The notes under the pieces were generated by a model that saw only the letters and a list, made by a program, of their open reading frames with translations, searched no databases and was not told the origin of the DNA. Below are positions 53,316 through 63,256 of a stretch of 64,000 nucleotides of DNA, in pieces; the first letter of the stretch is position 1, and each line of letters begins with the position of its first letter. This stretch comes from Mactromeris polynyma (taxonomy: Eukaryota > Mollusca > Bivalvia > Venerida > Mactridae): contig JASFXZ010000005.1 of the NCBI GenBank assembly GCA_032209605.1, forward strand, positions 19,024,860-19,088,859, given 5' to 3'. The translations under genes and the position numbers were made by a program.

Positions 53316-53713
53316 TAGGCCTATACACTGTATAGTAAATTTGTACATGTAGAATAACTTTTGATGATATTTTACAATCCGGTAAATGCACACACAATTC
53401 TGTTAAGTATTTTTAATATCAAAAGTATTTTTGGAAAGGAGAAAAAGTATACTAGCTTGTGCTATCGATTTTTTTCAAAATTATATCGATAAAAATATAT
53501 AAAACTAGATTGTCCGTACTTACCCCTTGTTTCTGGTGTTGTTATTTTGGAATAAAAACTTAATTTTATGGTGTGTTTTTAAACCTCGACAGCGTGAGGT
53601 AGATTTGATTATTATCTTTGTATGTGTTTCATTTGCAAAATTAACGCTTGAGCAATTAGCCTGATTTACCGGTCCCAACATGTACAATTTGAAAGTACCA
53701 AAAGTGCAAATAA

Positions 53714-54839
53714 TGTAATGTTCTAGAATTTACCTGAACCTTGGGAGTATGGTACATTCATCCTTCACTTGCTCCCATCTTGATAAGCTTCTTGTTTACT
53801 TTTACACTTTGATGCTACTGCTGACGACAGTACATGAAGTTGGTTGCTGACTTGGTTTTATGTTACAAGACAGCAACACAACGTTACATAATGTGCCAGC
53901 TTTTATCTATTACATCATTTGATTCTATTTTCGTTACGTTATGTAACATGTTTCCGCGACTTGTCACAATTTATCCTTTCTAGTTGACTGTTTGCAACGC
54001 TCAGTTTATAATTTCATGTCAGCCATGTTGGATTTTCACTGTGATGGTTACTTAGCAACCACCACAGTCTAATGCACCGCTGTTTCGATATTTTATCAGT
54101 ACCTGTTAAGATGTTTTCTTTGAAGAGTGCCCGGAAAAGGCCTTATGAGGTTATTTGATGTTTAATTTATATTGTTTAATAGTAGTTTATACGTTAAGGT
54201 CCGTATTATTGTTTATTTTTATAACAAGCACCTGACGTTCTTTTTGCCACGACCCACACTGTGGACTGTGGACCACAACGCCACAGTTGTGGACTGTGAG
54301 TGCCACACTGTGGATTGTGGGTGACACACTGTGGGCTGTGGAGATCTTAGGAGTATATAAGCTCCACTGCCCGTCATTCGGGGACTTCCAATACTTTTGT
54401 TTCTCCGAGACCGTTTGTCTATTTTTTCCTTTAAAGGTGCATTTTCAAATCTTACTTTAAGTAACTCATTAAACAACTTCTATACATTATCTTATATTTT
54501 TGATACCTCAAGTAATAATTACACTGTAGTAACAATCTCTAAACTCATTTTATTATATGTGACTTAGTGGATGCGCCGACTAGTTTGTTTGTTGTTTAGA
54601 TGTGTACTAGTTAGTTGTCTATAGATACCAATATTAATAGAGAGTAAAACTCTTTGAAACGAATCTCATAGTCTTTGTTTTAGTTTTCATGGCTTGAGTT
54701 TATTTATTTACATACTAGTATAGATCTTTAACCGGAAGTCCAACGGTTATCTAACAGTATTCCAACTCAGTAGTTCACACCAGTTCGTGTATCAGCACTC
54801 ACACAACGACAGTTTCGCACACATACCGAGGGCGTAACA
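53714..54839 (+). repeat. 5' LTR
   Basis: 1126 bp, TG...CA boundaries. The U3 contains a cluster of TGTGG/CCACA motifs (54252-54342: CCACACTGTGGACTGTGG and variants) followed by a TATA box TATATAA (54354-54360), so transcription should start near 54385. There is no AATAAA in the LTR. A minus-strand open frame of 85 codons occurs in both LTRs and is incidental. Confidence 0.93.
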
Positions 54840-54843
54840 TTTA

Positions 54844-54861
54844 TGGTGGCAGCGGTGGGAT
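54844..54861 (+). other. Primer binding site, tRNA-Leu type
   Basis: TGGTGGCAGCGGTGGGAT begins four bases after the 5' LTR. It is complementary to the 3' end of a eukaryotic tRNA-Leu (AAG/TAG anticodon group, ending ...ATCCCACCGCTGCCA plus CCA) as I remember that sequence. Confidence 0.75.
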
Positions 54862-54939
54862 CTGATATCATTATTCAGATCCAGTGATCGAACAAGCGTC
54901 CTCCAGATCTAGAGAAGCATTCTAACATTTAACGAAACA

Positions 54940-56373
54940 ATGTACCAACCAGAAGCTGTTGACAGTGAAGGTGTGATTACGTTTGCGGGGCAAAATAATC
55001 ATGAAACTGGCGAACTACCTGAGTCGGCTGTTGTCCAACAAGCCGAGGACTCATTTGATGCGGGTTCGATAACCAGCCGGAAGTCAGACGATATGAGCCC
55101 TAATAGCAATTGTAATGCTATGAGCGAGATGTCTCAGATAATGAAAGGGATGGCTAGTGCATTTCGAGGTGTAGTTGAGGAGCTGAGAGAGCTAAAACAA
55201 GCTACCCAAAGCCAATCAAGCAAATATAGACATGACCCAGTTATAATACCCAACCCCAACATTAGTGTTCCGGAGCGTGTAGATCAAGCATGTACATATG
55301 AGTCAAATATGTCGAGATTACCAAGCAGAAGCTTTCTTTCAAACCGTGACCATGATCGCGAATATGATCAACAATATAACTCTGTTCAAACCCCAGACTA
55401 TGGTCCGGTAAGGCAAACTGGGCCCAGTAATAATATGCCCAACCCTTCCCGGCGACCAAACAATATCAAGATTCCTTCTTTTACTGGTAAAGAAGACTGG
55501 CAAACATGGATATCACGTTTTGAAATAATTGCCGAGCGCTATTCCTGGGGAAATGAAGATAAGCTTGATCAGTTGTTTCCGCGGTTGGACGGGGAGGCCA
55601 GTGTATTTGTATTTTCACAGCTACCAAGGTCTGTCTTGAGAAATTATCATGAGCTTGTAGCTGAACTCAATTGCCGATACCGAAAGATAGAGACGGCCAA
55701 GTCATTTGCGGCACAGTTTAGCCGGAGGTCTCAGAAACATGGTGAAACTGCTGAAGACTACGCTGCAGAGTTGAAGAGACTCTATGATAGAGCTCACGGT
55801 TATCGGGATAGAAGAACACGGGACGAGGACCTAGTGCGGCGGTTCTTAGATGGCTTGTATGATGAAGACATACAGTTTGAGGTAGAATACCATAAAGAGC
55901 CCCAGAACATTGACGAGGCGGTCTTCCATGTGGTAAACCACATTCAAACCAAGAATGCCAGACGGCGTGACCGAGGTAAAAATGCGGTAAGGACCAGTTC
56001 TACAGCTGTAACGAATGATGAGGGTAATTGGGAATCTTTGGCCAGAGTTCCTAATACTGATAACAGTGGTCAAGATACCTCAAATAGGGATAGTCCCGCC
56101 AACAATATGTGCAAGGAAATTACTGAAAGGCAGTTGGTTGAGCAACTTTGCCAGCGCATGGATAAACTAGAAAAGGATAGCACACAGCAGAGTAGAGAGA
56201 CCCCCAGAAGACGAGACAAACGTGATGTTGAGTGTTACAATTGTCACGAGCGTGGGCATTACGCTAGAGACTGCCCAAAGAAGAGAACACGCCCAAGTGA
56301 GTCCAGCCAACCGCCAACTGGGGATTTAAACTGGAAGGGACCTGTCCTTGCGGCCAAAGGGAGGTCCATGTAA
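54940..56373 (+). CDS. gag: Gag polyprotein of the LTR element, 477 aa
   Basis: Gag builds the particle that packages element RNA. Residues ~1-170 are polar and low in complexity. Residues ~175-345 look like a retrotransposon gag domain (IPSFTGKEDWQTWISRFE start, typical of Ty3/Gypsy gag). Residues 432-445 form one CCHC zinc knuckle (C-X2-C-X4-H-X4-C) for RNA binding. The ATG lies 100 bp after the LTR and is the first in this frame. The stop is at 56371-56373, 73 nt after the pol frame opens at 56301. The slippery site at 56325 lies in the overlap. The frame is uninterrupted. Confidence 0.9.
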   Translation: MYQPEAVDSEGVITFAGQNNHETGELPESAVVQQAEDSFDAGSITSRKSDDMSPNSNCNAMSEMSQIMKGMASAFRGVVEELRELKQATQSQSSKYRHDPVIIPNPNISVPERVDQACTYESNMSRLPSRSFLSNRDHDREYDQQYNSVQTPDYGPVRQTGPSNNMPNPSRRPNNIKIPSFTGKEDWQTWISRFEIIAERYSWGNEDKLDQLFPRLDGEASVFVFSQLPRSVLRNYHELVAELNCRYRKIETAKSFAAQFSRRSQKHGETAEDYAAELKRLYDRAHGYRDRRTRDEDLVRRFLDGLYDEDIQFEVEYHKEPQNIDEAVFHVVNHIQTKNARRRDRGKNAVRTSSTAVTNDEGNWESLARVPNTDNSGQDTSNRDSPANNMCKEITERQLVEQLCQRMDKLEKDSTQQSRETPRRRDKRDVECYNCHERGHYARDCPKKRTRPSESSQPPTGDLNWKGPVLAAKGRSM

Positions 56374-58934
56374 GGGGAAATAGAGAGGCCTATGATCAGT
56401 TGATTGAAAAGGACCATGAGATGAATCTTTTAGTTATTGCGAAGCGACAGCGAGAATTGAGTGATGGTGTCTACATTGAGGGCTGTATTGAGGGAGAAGC
56501 TTTGGTCTTTACGGCGGATACTGGAGCGTCAAGGACTATCCTATCATCGAGGGTGTATGATAGATTGAGTATTGACAATCGTCCGCAATTGAGGGGATCA
56601 ACCTGCCTGCGAGGGGCTGGGGGATCACCAATAAGAGAGAGAGGTAAAGCCAACTTTAAGATAAGCTTAGGTAGACTCATCATGGAGAAGGAGATAATTG
56701 TCGCAGACATTGAAGATGATGCCTTGTTAGGGTATGATGTCTTAGTAGAAGATGAAGAGGGTCCTGCTGATCTATTGCTAAGTAGAAACATTATAGTTTT
56801 GAGGGGATTTGAGATACCATGCCGCCAAAAGGGGAGGCAGATGAAAAGCAGAAAGGTAGTCGTAGCCGATAACATTACCATTCCTGGGAGATCAGAGGCA
56901 TTGGTAGATGTGTTTGTGGAGAGAGCTGAAACGGACGATGAGGATGAGCAAGCAGAGTATGTAGTTGAGCCAACAGATAACTTTACAGATAGGTATCAGC
57001 TCATGATGGCAGCGACACTAGTCGATATTAACAGGGCTACTACTGTAAAAATAAGGGTCATGAACCCTCTGCCAGATGAGGTCAGATTGAGACAAGATGC
57101 CGAGATAGGAAGAGCAGAAAAGAGTGAACAGATTGTTAGTACAATAGCAGATAAAGAGAATGTGGGTGAAATTGAAGATTGCAATAGAATCAGAAGAGTG
57201 GAAACTAGGGAGCATAACTTTGATGGCCAGCTGCAAGTGGAAAGATGTTCGCAAGATGATATACCAGCACACCTAAAAGACATGTTTGAGAACGCTACCA
57301 AGAATGTGTCAAAAGAAGAGGCCGAGGTTATTGCAGGGCTACTAGTAAAGTACTCGAGCACGTTTTCTAAAGATGAATGGGACCTTGGGGTCACACATCT
57401 GGCAGAGCATGCAATTAAGACCGGTGATGCAGAACCAGTTAAGCAGCGTCCGAGAAGAGTCCCTCTGGCGTATGCTGATGAAGAAAAGAAGGCCATAGAA
57501 GACTTGCTGAAGAAAGGAGTGATACAGAAGAGCACCTCGCCTTGGGCAAGTCCTATAGTTCTTGTAAAGAAGAAGTCTGGTGCAATAAGGCCCTGTGTAG
57601 ACTACCGAAAGGTTAACGCCCTTGTTAAGCCCGATGGTTTTCCTTTGCCAAGAGTCCAAGATTGCCTGGATGCAGTTGCTGGCGCAAGCCTGTTCAGTAG
57701 CTTTGATCTTACCAGTGGGTATTTTCAAGTACCACTTAAGCAGGAAGATATACCCAAGAGTGCATTTGTCTGTAAATTTGGGCTATTTGAGATGACAAAA
57801 ATGCCATTCGGTCTCAATAACAGTAGCAGCACTTTCCAACGCACCATGGAACTTGCTCTCCAGGGTCTTCAATGGGAGACATGTTTGGTATATATTGATG
57901 ATATCATTGTCTTCGGGTCAACCTTTAAACAGTATATCCAGAGGGTGGATCAGGTTCTAGACCGAATAAAACAAGCAGGACTTAAACTTCGACCAGACAA
58001 GTGTCATGTGTGCCAGACTGAAGTGGTGTTCCTCGGGCATGTGGTATCAGCTGAAGGCGTTCGACCAGATCCCACAAATGTGTCAAAGATATTAGGTTGG
58101 CCTATACCCCAAACTGCTAAACAAGTTAAACAATTTGTTGCAACAGGTTCTTACTATCGTCGATTTATCAAAGATTTCGCAAAGATTGCGCGTCCCCTCA
58201 TTGACCTCACCAAGAAGGGTGCAGATTTTCAGTGGAGCAGTAATTGTGAGTTAGCATTTCAGTCGATAAAAACAGCACTTATTGGTCGAAACGTGATGGG
58301 TTTTCCTTTCAATGAAGGTGGCGAGTTCGTTCTGGATGTCGATGCATCAGGGGTCGGCATTGGGGGTGTTTTAGCACAAATACAAGAAGGGCGTGAGAGA
58401 GTCATATCCTATGCCAGCAGGGCATTGAATAAGGCCGAACGAAACTACTGTATAACGGAACAAGAGTTACTTGCTGTAGTGTATTTCATTCAGTATTTTC
58501 GCCAGTATTTGCTCGGGCGGAAGTTCTTGGTACGCACAGACCTTCAGGCACTTGTATGGTTGTTTTCGCTCAAAGAACCGAACGGGAAAATCGCGCGCTG
58601 GCTTGAAATACTCGCTCCTTTTGATGTTTCCATCGAGTACCGACCAGGCAAGAAGCAGCCACACTGTGACGCTCTTTCTAGGTGCACTCATCCCAGGGAT
58701 TGCCGGTGCCATGATGTCGACATGTTTGAACCTCTGAAGTGCGGCCCATGCAACAAATGTCGAAGGCGGGCCGAGCAAATGCAGCTATCGTTGCCATCAC
58801 TTACCGATGAGATGACTGAAGCGGTACTCCAAGAGGACAGTATAGCCAGAAAGGTGGATGAGAAGGTACCGAGCACTTCTACTGAGAAGGAATCCCACCA
58901 TTCAAGACTATGGCTGAGCGGAATCTCGAAATAG
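56301..58934 (+). CDS. pol: Pol polyprotein: protease, reverse transcriptase, RNase H; no integrase
   Basis: The open frame runs from 56301 (after a TGA at 56298) to the stop at 58934 and is entered from gag by -1 frameshifting. Counting from codon 56400 as 1: aspartic protease FTADTGASRT with catalytic D40; RT from about 380, with RPCVDYRKVNALV, SSFDLTSGYFQVPL and the active-site box YIDD (residues 498-501); RNase H around 640-760, with DVDASGVGIGG (D646/D648), TEQELLAV (E689) and HCDALSR. A Cys-rich tail follows. The frame then ends with about 60 residues without similarity. The HHCC and DDE parts of an integrase are absent, although the family normally has them. The RT box FGLNNSSSTFQR differs from the commoner FGLTNAPATFQR type but keeps its shape. 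Confidence 0.92.
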   Translation, partial: VQPTANWGFKLEGTCPCGQREVHVRGNREAYDQLIEKDHEMNLLVIAKRQRELSDGVYIEGCIEGEALVFTADTGASRTILSSRVYDRLSIDNRPQLRGSTCLRGAGGSPIRERGKANFKISLGRLIMEKEIIVADIEDDALLGYDVLVEDEEGPADLLLSRNIIVLRGFEIPCRQKGRQMKSRKVVVADNITIPGRSEALVDVFVERAETDDEDEQAEYVVEPTDNFTDRYQLMMAATLVDINRATTVKIRVMNPLPDEVRLRQDAEIGRAEKSEQIVSTIADKENVGEIEDCNRIRRVETREHNFDGQLQVERCSQDDIPAHLKDMFENATKNVSKEEAEVIAGLLVKYSSTFSKDEWDLGVTHLAEHAIKTGDAEPVKQRPRRVPLAYADEEKKAIEDLLKKGVIQKSTSPWASPIVLVKKKSGAIRPCVDYRKVNALVKPDGFPLPRVQDCLDAVAGASLFSSFDLTSGYFQVPLKQEDIPKSAFVCKFGLFEMTKMPFGLNNSSSTFQRTMELALQGLQWETCLVYIDDIIVFGSTFKQYIQRVDQVLDRIKQAGLKLRPDKCHVCQTEVVFLGHVVSAEGVRPDPTNVSKILGWPIPQTAKQVKQFVATGSYYRRFIKDFAKIARPLIDLTKKGADFQWSSNCELAFQSIKTALIGRNVMGFPFNEGGEFVLDVDASGVGIGGVLAQIQEGRERVISYASRALNKAERNYCITEQELLAVVYFIQYFRQYLLGRKFLVRTDLQALVWLFSLKEPNGKIARWLEILAPFDVSIEYRPGKKQPHCDALSRCTHPRDCRCHDVDMFEPLKCGPCNKCRRRAEQMQLSLPSLTDEMTEAVLQEDSIARKVDEKVPSTSTEKESHHSRLWLSGISK
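56325..56367 (+). promoter_or_regulatory. -1 ribosomal frameshift signal between gag and pol
   Basis: T TTA AAC (56325-56331) is aligned to the gag codons exactly as the X XXY YYZ rule demands, and pol lies in the -1 frame. Six nucleotides later a stem-loop follows. GGACCT (56338-56343) pairs with AGGTCC (56362-56367) and CCTT (56346-56349) with AAGG (56357-56360), closing a 7-nt loop. The heptamer, spacer length and structure together are the standard arrangement for programmed -1 frameshifting. Confidence 0.85.
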
Positions 58935-59355
58935 GACATGGTGGTGAAACAAAGAGCAGACCAAGACTTCATGAGAAAGAGAACTCCCCCAAACTGAAGT
59001 CTATGTCAGTAGGAAGAAACCACGAACCTAATTTGTTACATGTATATTTATTCCTTTTTGTGTAATGAATCAGCTACAGCAGTTAGTATTTTTTGGATAA
59101 ACTTGTTAGTGGATGGTTTTGTTTATGTACAATTCAGTCGGCGCATTAATTAAGGTTGGTGTATGTATTGAATTGACTTAAAGTGTATTCACTGTGTATA
59201 TTTGTACACAAAATGTTGTATAGTGTCTTTAAAAGTTTACCATGTGTTACTCTGATGACAACTTTCTTTTAATATTTCATGTTGATGACTATGTAAGCCA
59301 TGCTAGTGTTAATGGTCTGGCAACAGGAGTTTTGCCATGGAAAACTGGGGGGTAA
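58935..59355 (+). other. 3' non-coding part of the LTR element with polypurine region
   Basis: About 420 bp between the pol stop and the 3' LTR have no coding capacity. The last bases, GGAAAACTGGGGGGTAA, are the likely polypurine primer for plus-strand synthesis, interrupted by CT. An internal deletion joining pol to this region would explain the missing integrase. Confidence 0.55.
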
Positions 59356-60481
59356 TGTAATGTTCTAGAATTTACCTGAACCTTGGGAGTATGGTACATT
59401 CATCCTTCACTTGCTCCCATCTTGATAAGCTTCTTGTTTACTTTTACACTTTGATGCTACTGCTGACGACAGTACATGAAGTTGGTTGCTGACTTGGTTT
59501 TATGTTACAAGACAGCAACACAACGTTACATAATGTGCCAGCTTTTATCTATTACATCATTTGATTCTATTTTCGTTACGTTATGTAACATGTTTCCGCG
59601 ACTTGTCACAATTTATCCTTTCTAGTTGACTGTTTGCAACGCTCAGTTTATAATTTCATGTCAGCCATGTTGGATTTTCACTGTGATGGTTACTTAGCAA
59701 CCACCACAGTCTAATGCACCGCTGTTTCGATATTTTATCAGTACCTGTTAAGATGTTTTCTTTGAAGAGTGCCCGGAAAAGGCCTTATGAGGTTATTTGA
59801 TGTTTAATTTATATTGTTTAATAGTAGTTTATACGTTAAGGTCCGTATTATTGTTTATTTTTATAACAAGCACCTGACGTTCTTTTTGCCACGACCCACA
59901 CTGTGGACTGTGGACCACAACGCCACAGTTGTGGACTGTGAGTGCCACACTGTGGATTGTGGGTGACACACTGTGGGCTGTGGAGATCTTAGGAGTATAT
60001 AAGCTCCACTGCCCGTCATTCGGGGACTTCCAATACTTTTGTTTCTCCGAGACCGTTTGTCTATTTTTTCCTTTAAAGGTGCATTTTCAAATCTTACTTT
60101 AAGTAACTCATTAAACAACTTCTATACATTATCTTATATTTTTGATACCTCAAGTAATAATTACACTGTAGTAACAATCTCTAAACTCATTTTATTATAT
60201 GTGACTTAGTGGATGCGCCGACTAGTTTGTTTGTTGTTTAGATGTGTACTAGTTAGTTGTCTATAGATACCAATATTAATAGAGAGTAAAACTCGTTGAA
60301 ACGAATCTCATAGTCTTTGTTTTAGTTTTCATGGCTTGAGTTTATTTATTTACATACTAGTATAGATCTTTAACCGGAAGTCCAACGGTTATCTAACAGT
60401 ATTCCAACTCAGTAGTTCACACCAGTTCGTGTATCAGCACTCACACAACGACAGTTTCGCACACATACCGAGGGCGTAACA
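59356..60481 (+). repeat. 3' LTR
   Basis: 1126 bp, same ends and same internal features as the 5' LTR, including the TGTGG cluster and the TATA box (about 59996-60002). One substitution was noticed between the two. Unrelated sequence follows after ATAA. Confidence 0.93.
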
Positions 60482-60485
60482 ATAA

Positions 60486-60780
60486 CTTCATTATTTTCAA
60501 CATTTTTACAAAATTATAGCAGTATTAGTTGAAGGACTGTATAACGATAAAACCGTATACATTTCACCTTGCTATAATATGTAGTTTCAAAATATTGCTA
60601 AAAATCAAATAAGGATATTTTCTAGGGTATATATATCGCCTTATATAATGCAATCCTAACGAGTTGGTACCAGTTTCCGTTCATGCACGATGTTTTCAGT
60701 TTGTATTTGTCAGTTGAATGTTGTTTCACTTGACGTTATTGTAAATGTTATTGGATATAGTATCATTTTTATTTTCTCAG
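60486..60780. other. AT-rich flank of the LTR element
   Basis: This is single-copy-looking AT-rich sequence after the 3' target duplication. I see nothing in it beyond the open lead-in to the candidate exon at 60781. Confidence 0.5.
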
Positions 60781-61297
60781 AAGGGATAATTGTGTTCCGT
60801 TGGAAACTGGATATGATTACATTCAGTATCTGCAGTTTGAAGAGCAACGAACCTAACCACGCGCTGGAACTAACGTCAAAGAAGTGCGACAGGTCACACC
60901 AAAATGTTCTGGACGCTGTCCAGTGTATAAACTGTATTCTAGCAAAAGACCAAAAACATTTTGTGAACTTGGTCTTCCTTTCTATACTTCTCCACCGGTA
61001 AGAGTTCCCAGAAAATTAATGAAGACTCATATTTTATGCAAGTAACACTCGTGGAAAAGAAACTTGGGTGTCTGTTGCAGGATGTGGTTGTGGATAGTGG
61101 ATGATAATAAACGGTCAACAAATCATTTAATACCGAAGCATATTGCACAAAGACTGTGTGATTCTGGAACTGCACTGGTAATACCATGCAGTCAACAGTT
61201 GATGTGTACAAATAACAATAATAAAACATATTTATGTAAAGACGAAATCACCCAATATGCCATAGAGGCCCCGTACTTCGTCCAAAGTGTAGTTTAA
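60781..61297 (+). CDS. Unrecognised two-exon-like open segment
   Basis: A good acceptor (TTTATTTTCTCAG, ending 60780) opens a 217-nt segment closed by a donor (CACCG|GTAAGAG, 60997/60998). After an 83-nt gap with an acceptor (GTCTGTTGCAG, ending 61080) a second open segment runs to a TAA at 61295-61297. The frame read as ...AA GGG ATA ATT... joins across the gap in phase (2+1) and gives about 144 residues, with KSNEPNHALELTSKKCDRSH in the first part and RLCDSGTALVIPCSQQ in the second. I do not recognise a family. The other strand and another frame are also partly open, so this may be a decayed fragment. Confidence 0.3.
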
Positions 61298-61345
61298 TAT
61301 CATCATAAATTTATATATGATAAATTTACACGAAAATGACGTCAG

Positions 61346-61420
61346 GTCGCAGTGGTGTAGTGGTTAGCATAACGGACCGGCAATCCGTAGACCTGGCTTC
61401 TATTCCCGGTAGCGCCATTG
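61346..61420 (+). repeat. tRNA-like sequence (SINE head or tRNA pseudogene)
   Basis: TGGTGTAGTGGTTAGCATA is a good A-box/D-arm. ACGGA-CCGGCAA-TCCGT forms an anticodon arm with GGC (Ala) at positions 34-36, but C replaces U33. The T-arm CCTGG-CTTCTATT-CCCGG departs from the B box, and the acceptor stem does not pair. A working tRNA-Ala is unlikely. Confidence 0.5.
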
Positions 61421-62004
61421 ACCGATTGATCGTGTTTCTCAAACTTGACTTTATTTATATAACCTGGGGTCATCTATAAAACATATGTAGGCCCCCCTGG
61501 AAATGAGAAAATGTGAACTTGGAATGATAATTTTTAATCACAAAATGATAACTCAATCTCTAGATGTTTAATTATTAAGAATATTTGAATTATATTTTAG
61601 CTTCAAATTAATTACCACGGAGGTTGGATATATAACGTTGCAATGGCATTATGCATGAAGAAAATCAAACTACACCATTGCAGATACATCTATCTACCTT
61701 TTAGATCATTTAACGACTGTACGAGGCCAAGTTGATATATTTTTTGTTCGCTTTAATATCTACATATATTAAATTTAGTCTTTCTGAAATATCAAAACAA
61801 TAAAAGTATGCATTAATCTGGACGCTTTAAAGTTCATCTACATCTACGTTGTACGTTAGCCGGTCAACTTTGACAAAGATCTAACGTACGGTGCGCAAGA
61901 ATAGAAAAAGGATTAAGAGAAATAATAGTACAAAGGTAGAAACTAGAATTGTCAAGAGTGCATGAATGCAATGACAGTAGAAGAGTAGAATGAAAGAAAG
62001 AGTT

Positions 62005-62130
62005 ATCCCAGTTACTTATACTACCCCTCCGAGATATCGTGCGACCAATCCGGCTTGCTTAGAGCTACCAGGGCACTAGACCCCGCCGGCATGGCTCGGA
62101 TCTCGTATGGTAAGGTATAATAACTGGGGA
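62005..62130. repeat. Foldback element, about 20-bp arms
   Basis: TCCCAGTTACTTATACTACC at the left and GGTAAGGTATAATAACTGGG at the right are imperfect inverted repeats. They enclose a GC-rich core (CCGGCTTGCTTAGAGC, CCCCGCCGGCATGG). It is probably a small MITE or a structured-RNA-derived repeat. No target duplication was identified. Confidence 0.45.
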
Positions 62131-62611
62131 AGTAACGATATCGTCGATAATTAATTTATGCATAATTAATTAAGGTGTACAGCTCTGTACACATAGCTGC
62201 AGAGTAGTACGTTGTATTGTGAGTTTCCATGTAACTGATACGTACAGTATGAAAGGATAATCTTAGCTAACGTGATGTGGTTGACCAGTTTTTCACGTCG
62301 AGTGGTAAGGAACCAATTTTTAAGATTTTTGGGGAGGCAAACATAAATATTTCGGAAATGTTACAAAAGTTTATAGTGTGTAGATTTATACCTAATATGT
62401 ATACATAGGCCCCAGTGTATATTCATCGGTCCCGGCTAAATATTCAGTCACTGGATTTTACAAGTAAGCTGTGTTATTGTTATTCTGTTCGACTGTTGTG
62501 TAAATAGTCTTTTGCAAGAAATGTTATTTCGGTAGGCCAAAAATGTATAAGGCTAAAAAACTACAGAACCAAGATGGTCTTTGTTTTTGAACAACAAGCA
62601 ACAGCAAAGAA

Positions 62612-62757
62612 CAGCCCTGCGTTCAGTTACAGCTATCAGCCCTATCGTTTCGAAACGTTTTGCAATTTGGTTCCCGTGTGCAGCCAATGTGATACGGTGA
62701 GCAAGGGACACAACACAAAACGTGTTTCACTGATAGCTGTAACTGAACGCAGGGCTG
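62612..62757. mobile_element. Foldback MITE with perfect 28-bp inverted ends
   Basis: CAGCCCTGCGTTCAGTTACA and GCTATCAG (62612-62639) recur inverted without mismatch at 62730-62757, around an 90-nt core. The core (AACGTTTTGCAATTTGGTTC) is shared with an older copy at about 44205-44392. It is non-coding. Confidence 0.75.
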
Positions 62758-63256
62758 GAATTTGAACAACCTAACCGAAAGTGATTTTCACGAGTTGAGT
62801 AATATTATGACCACCGGGACAATTAAGTAAACAAAAACAAACATGTCGTATTCAAACTTGCCCGTTATATTATGACCACAAAACCAAATTTGTGTCGAAT
62901 TAAGATTTAAAAAAGACTGAAATAACTGTACCAAACGGTATATGTGAATGATGTAACACATTCATACTTGTTGTAAACTTTGTAATGCGTTGTTTGGCGT
63001 TTTCCTGTATCACGATGTTTTCGGTTTGAAAAATAGTTTCGAAACTTGGTTTTACATGTAAGTTCATTATGTAGTATTGTTTCATGTCTTCTTAACTAGA
63101 AATGAATCTTATCTTATAATCTTACATATGACATCCGTAAAATCGTGTACATTGCCAAGAACACTCGCCTAAGATTTTTGGCCAAGATCCATACTGAAAG
63201 AAAACTAACCCACCTCCCAGGTTTGTCAGAGCAGATTATAAGACATGCAACAGCAC

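Larger units (their letters stand above)
53714..60481 (+). mobile_element. Ty3/Gypsy-type LTR retrotransposon, integrase-less, 6.77 kb
   Basis: Order: 5' LTR, tRNA-Leu primer site, gag, protease-RT-RNase H, polypurine region, 3' LTR. The element is flanked by ATAA (53710-53713 and 60482-60485). The LTRs are each 1126 bp, start TGTAATG and end GTAACA, and differ at one noticed position (TCTTTG at about 54651 against TCGTTG at about 60293), so the insertion is very young. Pol stops soon after RNase H and no integrase is found up to the 3' LTR. The copy therefore probably moved with help in trans. Confidence 0.93.
61421..63248. other. Spacer with foldback elements, no gene seen
   Basis: Apart from the two foldback elements at 62005 and 62612 the stretch is AT-rich and stops occur in all frames. 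Confidence 0.5.

Noticed and set aside
54219..54476. 85-codon minus-strand frame present twice (also 59861-60118)
   Set aside because: It lies in both LTRs and is incidental to the U3/R sequence.
56471..57728. Minus-strand frames of 84-179 codons across pol
   Set aside because: They are antisense shadows of the protease/RT frame with no similarity of their own.
61346..61420. Functional tRNA-Ala(GGC) gene
   Set aside because: It lacks U33, has a poor B box and has an unpaired acceptor stem.
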